Origin: Akkermansia muciniphila
Lineage (GTDB): Bacteria > Verrucomicrobiota > Verrucomicrobiia > Limisphaerales > UBA9464
Reading direction: 5' to 3'
DNA length: 6,892 bases
NCBI GenBank assembly: GCA_945873715.1
Contig: CAMCFL010000166.1
Coordinates: 1 to 6,892 of the forward strand
Position numbers and translations under genes: made by a program. Below are positions 4,117-6,892 of the stretch, in pieces (position 1 is the stretch's first letter; the number at the start of each line of letters is the position of its first letter). Below the pieces are notes generated by a model, which had not been told where the DNA came from, did no database searches, and saw nothing but the letters and a program-made list of their open reading frames with translations.

Positions 4117-6636
4117 TTACCTGGTCGCCACCGTCAATGCCGCCAACCGTCGCGCGATGAATTCGCGAACCTTGGGAATCCGACAGGCCTTCAGCAGATC
4201 GACCGTCACATCCGGATCCTCCACCAGGGTTCCCTCGGTTGCGTACCAGTACAGCAACGGCAACTGAGCATCCGTTGCATCCTCGGCATGGCCGAGGAGT
4301 GCCGTCAGGACCTCCAGTCGGTGCTTCGCCGGGATCCGTTGGATCAGGCTGGCAATGTGCCGGCGGACCACCGGCGAGGCATCGTCCCGCGCCATCGTCG
4401 CCAATCCCGAGATCGCGCCGCGGGCCCCGTCGGTCTCCCAGCGTTCCGCGGCCAGACCTGGCAGGGGTTCCCCGAGCAACTGCAGGGACCAGGAGCGCAC
4501 CCAGGGGTCGCTGTGCTGGAGGAACGGCTGGGCTTCCCGGGTGGTGAGCGGCTGGGCGAGGTGCATCGCCCACAACGCCCGGATCCGCGCCGGCGTGGTG
4601 GATGCGTCGACGACCTGGCCCGCCAGGGTTGCACGCTGGGCTTCGTCGGTTCCCCGTTCCTGCAACAGGCGGCGGGCATGACGGCTCATCCACTCATTCT
4701 TCGAACCCACCAACCCGATCAACTCGTCGGTGCTGTGCTTCGCCAGGTCGACCGCCGTCTTCTTCTGGCGGTTGTACACGACCTTGTAGATCCGGCCGTT
4801 GCCCCGGTCGTGGCCGTCCACGTTGTTGTGGTGACACTGGTTCTTGTCGTACCAATCGATGAAATAGACCGACCCATCCGGGTCGTAGCGGAAGTTCAAC
4901 ACCTGCGACCAGCGATCGTTGAAGTTCAGGAAGTCCGGTCCGTGATGCCCGACATAACCCGCCCCGCGGAACTCCGGCACGTCCATGTTGATCCGTTGGC
5001 CATGGATGTTGCCCATGAAGAGATTCCCGCGGTACCGCTCCGGCCAGGAGGTTCCCAGGTAAACCATCATGCCGGCATGGGCGTGCCCGCCGCCCGCCTG
5101 GTCGCTCCGGCCATTGCCGGCATGCGGCCCCTTGTTGCCGGCGTAATGCAGATGGTCGCCGGTCATCTTGAGGTCCTCGTAGAAGTACGGGAACAGGGTC
5201 TTCGAGCGTGCCCCGAACTTCTGCTGGTGGCGTTGGTTCCGGCGGACCTCCTCCACGCCGACCGAGTAGTGTTCGCCGCCCTGACGTTCGTAACGTCCGC
5301 CCTGCACCAGATGCCACAAGTGCGGGATGACACACATCTCTGCCCAGAGCTGGCCGTGCTCGTCGAAGTCGATCCCCCAGGGATTGCTGCCGCCTTCGGC
5401 AAAGATCTCAAAGGTGTGGCGCACCGGATGATACCGCCACGCCGCGCAATCCACCCACTGCCGTTCCGCCGGTGCCGCACCGGGCTTGCCCACCAGCGAC
5501 GGGCAGAACACCCCGTGACAACCGTACAGCCATCCGTCCGGCCCCCAGTTGAAGGTGTTCAACGTCTCATGCGTGTCCGCGGCATAATCCCAGCCATCCA
5601 GCAGGATCTTCGGCGCGCCGGCCGGCTTCGGATCATCCCAGTTCGACACCGGCACGAACATCAGGTTGGGGGCGGCACCGATCCACACCCCGCCGAACCC
5701 GACCTCCAGCCCGGAGACCAGGTTCAATCCCTCCATGAACACCGTGCGCTGGTCGAAGGTGTGATCCCCATCGGTGTCCTCGAACACCAGGATCCGATCG
5801 ATCCCCTGGCCCTCCGGACGTCTCCGGGGATAGGTATAACCCTCCGCCACCCAGAGCCGGCCGCGATCATCATCGCAAAAGGCGATCGGCTGCTTCACGT
5901 CCGGTTCGGCAGCGAAGACGTGCATCTTGAACCCGGGCGGCAGGGTGGCCTTGGAGGCCGCCTCGGCCGGGGTAAGACCGGAGAAGAGGACGTCATCCGC
6001 CGGCGGCGCTGCGTTTTTCTGCATTTCCGCGAGGGAGATCTCGCCCGGCAGGGTCGGCTTGGTCGCGTGCAGGGCGAACTCATCGAAATTGATGTGACCC
6101 CAGTGCCCGGTCTGCTGATCCACCACCCGCAGGAAGACGTCCTTGCCCACGTGCTTCGACAGATCGACCACCACCGGGCGCAGGGTCTCGCTCTCCTGAC
6201 CGCTCGCCTGGAAGAGCGGCTTCTGGGTTCCCACGTCAACCAACTCCACCCGGGTGGTCGGCCACGGGCCGCCCGCGACCCGGAAGCTCGCCCACGGCTG
6301 CGTCAGCTTGAAGGTCTCACTGGTCAGCACGCCCAGGCGATCGTCGCCATGTTTCTCGTAGGTGCCGATCCAGTATTGCCCCTGCTGGGCCGGTTTCATG
6401 TCCGGACGCCGGGCCGAGACGGTGTCTCCCCGGATCGGCTGGCCTTCGAAGGCATTGCCCTCGGTCTTCCAGTCGCGGAGATCGCCCGTCTCGAAGTCCA
6501 GATTGAGAACATGGCCGTCCTTGCCCACCGGGCGGACCGGTTCAGCCTGAAGCATCCCGGCGAGCCCCAATCCCAGCCCCAATCCCAAAACGGCGATCCC
6601 TGCGTTGCGTCGAGAGCTCATGGTGTGTCCCGCCAT
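4117..6636 (-). CDS. Secreted PVC-type membrane-bound-dehydrogenase-like beta-propeller protein with HEAT repeats
   Basis: Large exported protein (839 aa from ATG 6636; 834 aa from ATG 6621, which has GGGA at better spacing). A signal peptide with a glycine-leucine core (residues 14-28) ends near LQAEP. Residues about 43-192 form a beta-sandwich, lectin-like module (NLDFETGDLRDW ... GHWGHINFDEF), as seen beside glycosidases and PVC proteins. Residues about 231-620 are the 'putative membrane-bound dehydrogenase, Pirellula/Verrucomicrobium N-terminal' propeller (TIGR02604, from memory), with LPPGFKMHVFAAEP, DRGRLWVAEGYTYP, EDTDGDHTFD (possibly Ca-binding), NWGPDGWLYGCHG, GGSNPWGIDFDEHGQLW and HAHAGMMVYLG. 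HEAT-like repeats fill about 630-830. There is no CxxCH motif here; the haem domain is in the next gene. It is related to PQQ-type sugar dehydrogenases by fold, but substrate and cofactor are not known. Confidence 0.9.
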   Translation of the reverse strand: MAGHTMSSRRNAGIAVLGLGLGLGLAGMLQAEPVRPVGKDGHVLNLDFETGDLRDWKTEGNAFEGQPIRGDTVSARRPDMKPAQQGQYWIGTYEKHGDDRLGVLTSETFKLTQPWASFRVAGGPWPTTRVELVDVGTQKPLFQASGQESETLRPVVVDLSKHVGKDVFLRVVDQQTGHWGHINFDEFALHATKPTLPGEISLAEMQKNAAPPADDVLFSGLTPAEAASKATLPPGFKMHVFAAEPDVKQPIAFCDDDRGRLWVAEGYTYPRRRPEGQGIDRILVFEDTDGDHTFDQRTVFMEGLNLVSGLEVGFGGVWIGAAPNLMFVPVSNWDDPKPAGAPKILLDGWDYAADTHETLNTFNWGPDGWLYGCHGVFCPSLVGKPGAAPAERQWVDCAAWRYHPVRHTFEIFAEGGSNPWGIDFDEHGQLWAEMCVIPHLWHLVQGGRYERQGGEHYSVGVEEVRRNQRHQQKFGARSKTLFPYFYEDLKMTGDHLHYAGNKGPHAGNGRSDQAGGGHAHAGMMVYLGTSWPERYRGNLFMGNIHGQRINMDVPEFRGAGYVGHHGPDFLNFNDRWSQVLNFRYDPDGSVYFIDWYDKNQCHHNNVDGHDRGNGRIYKVVYNRQKKTAVDLAKHSTDELIGLVGSKNEWMSRHARRLLQERGTDEAQRATLAGQVVDASTTPARIRALWAMHLAQPLTTREAQPFLQHSDPWVRSWSLQLLGEPLPGLAAERWETDGARGAISGLATMARDDASPVVRRHIASLIQRIPAKHRLEVLTALLGHAEDATDAQLPLLYWYATEGTLVEDPDVTVDLLKACRIPKVREFIARRLAALTVATR
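6563..6586 (-). repeat. Two perfect 12-bp tandem copies inside the signal-peptide region
   Basis: AGCCCCAATCCC occurs twice without a gap (6563-6574 and 6575-6586). On the coding strand it encodes the Gly-Leu run of the signal-peptide core. Since 12 bases equal four codons, gain or loss of a copy would keep the frame and only change the length of the hydrophobic core. Confidence 0.75.
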
Positions 6637-6772
6637 GCTGCTCCCGACCGCCGCCGCCGCGAAAGCCCGAATTCAATGCCTCCCCTGGGACGGGCGCATC
6701 CTGACACTGCCCCCCACCTGACATCGGACAGCCTCGTCCGTTGCGAACGCCCGAGGGGGCAAAGAAGTTGAA

Positions 6773-6801
6773 CCGCGGATGGCGCGGATGAGCGCGGATG
6801 G
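6773..6801. repeat. Short GCGGATG array, three units with a 9-10-base period
   Basis: GCGGATG occurs at 6775-6781, 6784-6790 and 6794-6800, each preceded by C, at steps of 9 and 10 bases. It lies in the 256-base region upstream of the propeller gene, about 140 bases from its start. It resembles the intergenic CGCGGATG/CACGAATG repeats I associate with Verrucomicrobia and Planctomycetes genomes. The stretch 6637-6772 next to it contains no supportable gene and no clear -35/-10 pair; the promoter of the operon must lie here but I cannot place it. Confidence 0.6.
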
Positions 6802-6854
6802 GACGGGACTCCGTCACGGAATCAGGCCGTGGGATGAATCCCGATGCCCCCCAC

Positions 6855-6888
6855 ACCCGGGGGTACCGGCGGCCCGCCGGTACTGGGT
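6855..6888. repeat. Strong palindrome at the right end of the window
   Basis: GTACCGGCGG (6863-6872) and CCGCCGGTAC (6874-6883) are perfect reverse complements around one central base, giving a stem of about nine base pairs with a 3-base loop. The flanks ACCC (6855-6858) and GGGT (6885-6888) can extend the stem across an internal bulge. It could be the terminator of a gene beyond the window, or a dispersed palindromic element. The window ends four bases later, so its context is missing. Confidence 0.5.
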
Positions 6889-6892
6889 TGGA

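Noticed and set aside
4117..4160. Possible frameshift or broken gene at the propeller-cytochrome junction
   Set aside because: The two genes are in the same phase, separated by a proper TAA. The second has its own AAGGA ribosome site and signal peptide, so it is a true gene start.
5505..5545. Cysteine-histidine pairs in the propeller protein (YGCHGVFC, and NQCHHNN further on) as haem sites
   Set aside because: Neither fits the CxxCH spacing needed for covalent haem c attachment.
3619..6771. A 1050-codon open frame on the + strand opposite the propeller and cytochrome genes
   Set aside because: It is exactly codon-aligned with both - strand genes, which share one phase. It stays open only because those genes avoid TTA, CTA and TCA codons, as expected at high GC. 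Its translation shows no recognisable domain, while the - strand proteins match known families along their whole length.

Overview
The window reads as ordinary chromosomal DNA from a GC-rich member of the PVC superphylum, most likely a Verrucomicrobiota lineage (Limisphaerales/Pedosphaera-like). Three things point there: a prepilin-type protein with an AFTLVELLIVIAI N-terminus and the H-X9-DG C-terminal motif; a secreted dehydrogenase-like protein and a CxxCH protein of the family long named 'Pirellula/Verrucomicrobium type'; and short CGAAT/CGGAT-type intergenic repeats. No species can be named from the sequence alone.

Layout. On the + strand, left to right: the 3' end of purH (cut by the window edge), a type II secretion/prepilin-like gene, and pyrF (orotidine 5'-phosphate decarboxylase). 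These run head to tail with short gaps. A 234-base intergenic region holding a large imperfect inverted repeat then separates pyrF from convergent genes on the - strand. Those are, in transcription order from the right: a large secreted beta-propeller/HEAT protein, a secreted monohaem cytochrome with HEAT-like repeats 39 bases downstream of it, and, after a 217-base gap with several competing stem-loops, glnB (PII signalling protein). The right end (about 6637-6892) is the upstream region of the propeller/cytochrome operon. It carries a short GCGGATG array and a strong palindrome.

Function. purH (last two steps to IMP) and pyrF (last step to UMP) are nucleotide biosynthesis genes, and the prepilin-like gene sits between them. 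The propeller protein and the cytochrome look like the two halves of a protein often found as one polypeptide in PVC bacteria: dehydrogenase-like propeller, then HEAT repeats, then a haem domain. Here they are separate genes, each with its own signal peptide, so they probably act together outside the cytoplasmic membrane. Their substrate is unknown. GlnB is a cytoplasmic nitrogen/2-oxoglutarate sensor with all its hallmark loops.

No mobile element, CRISPR array, tRNA, rRNA or clear defence system is visible. I do not see a convincing new system. The items most worth following are the split dehydrogenase/cytochrome pair, the repeat family with a period of about 9-10 bases, and the alternative hairpins upstream of glnB.
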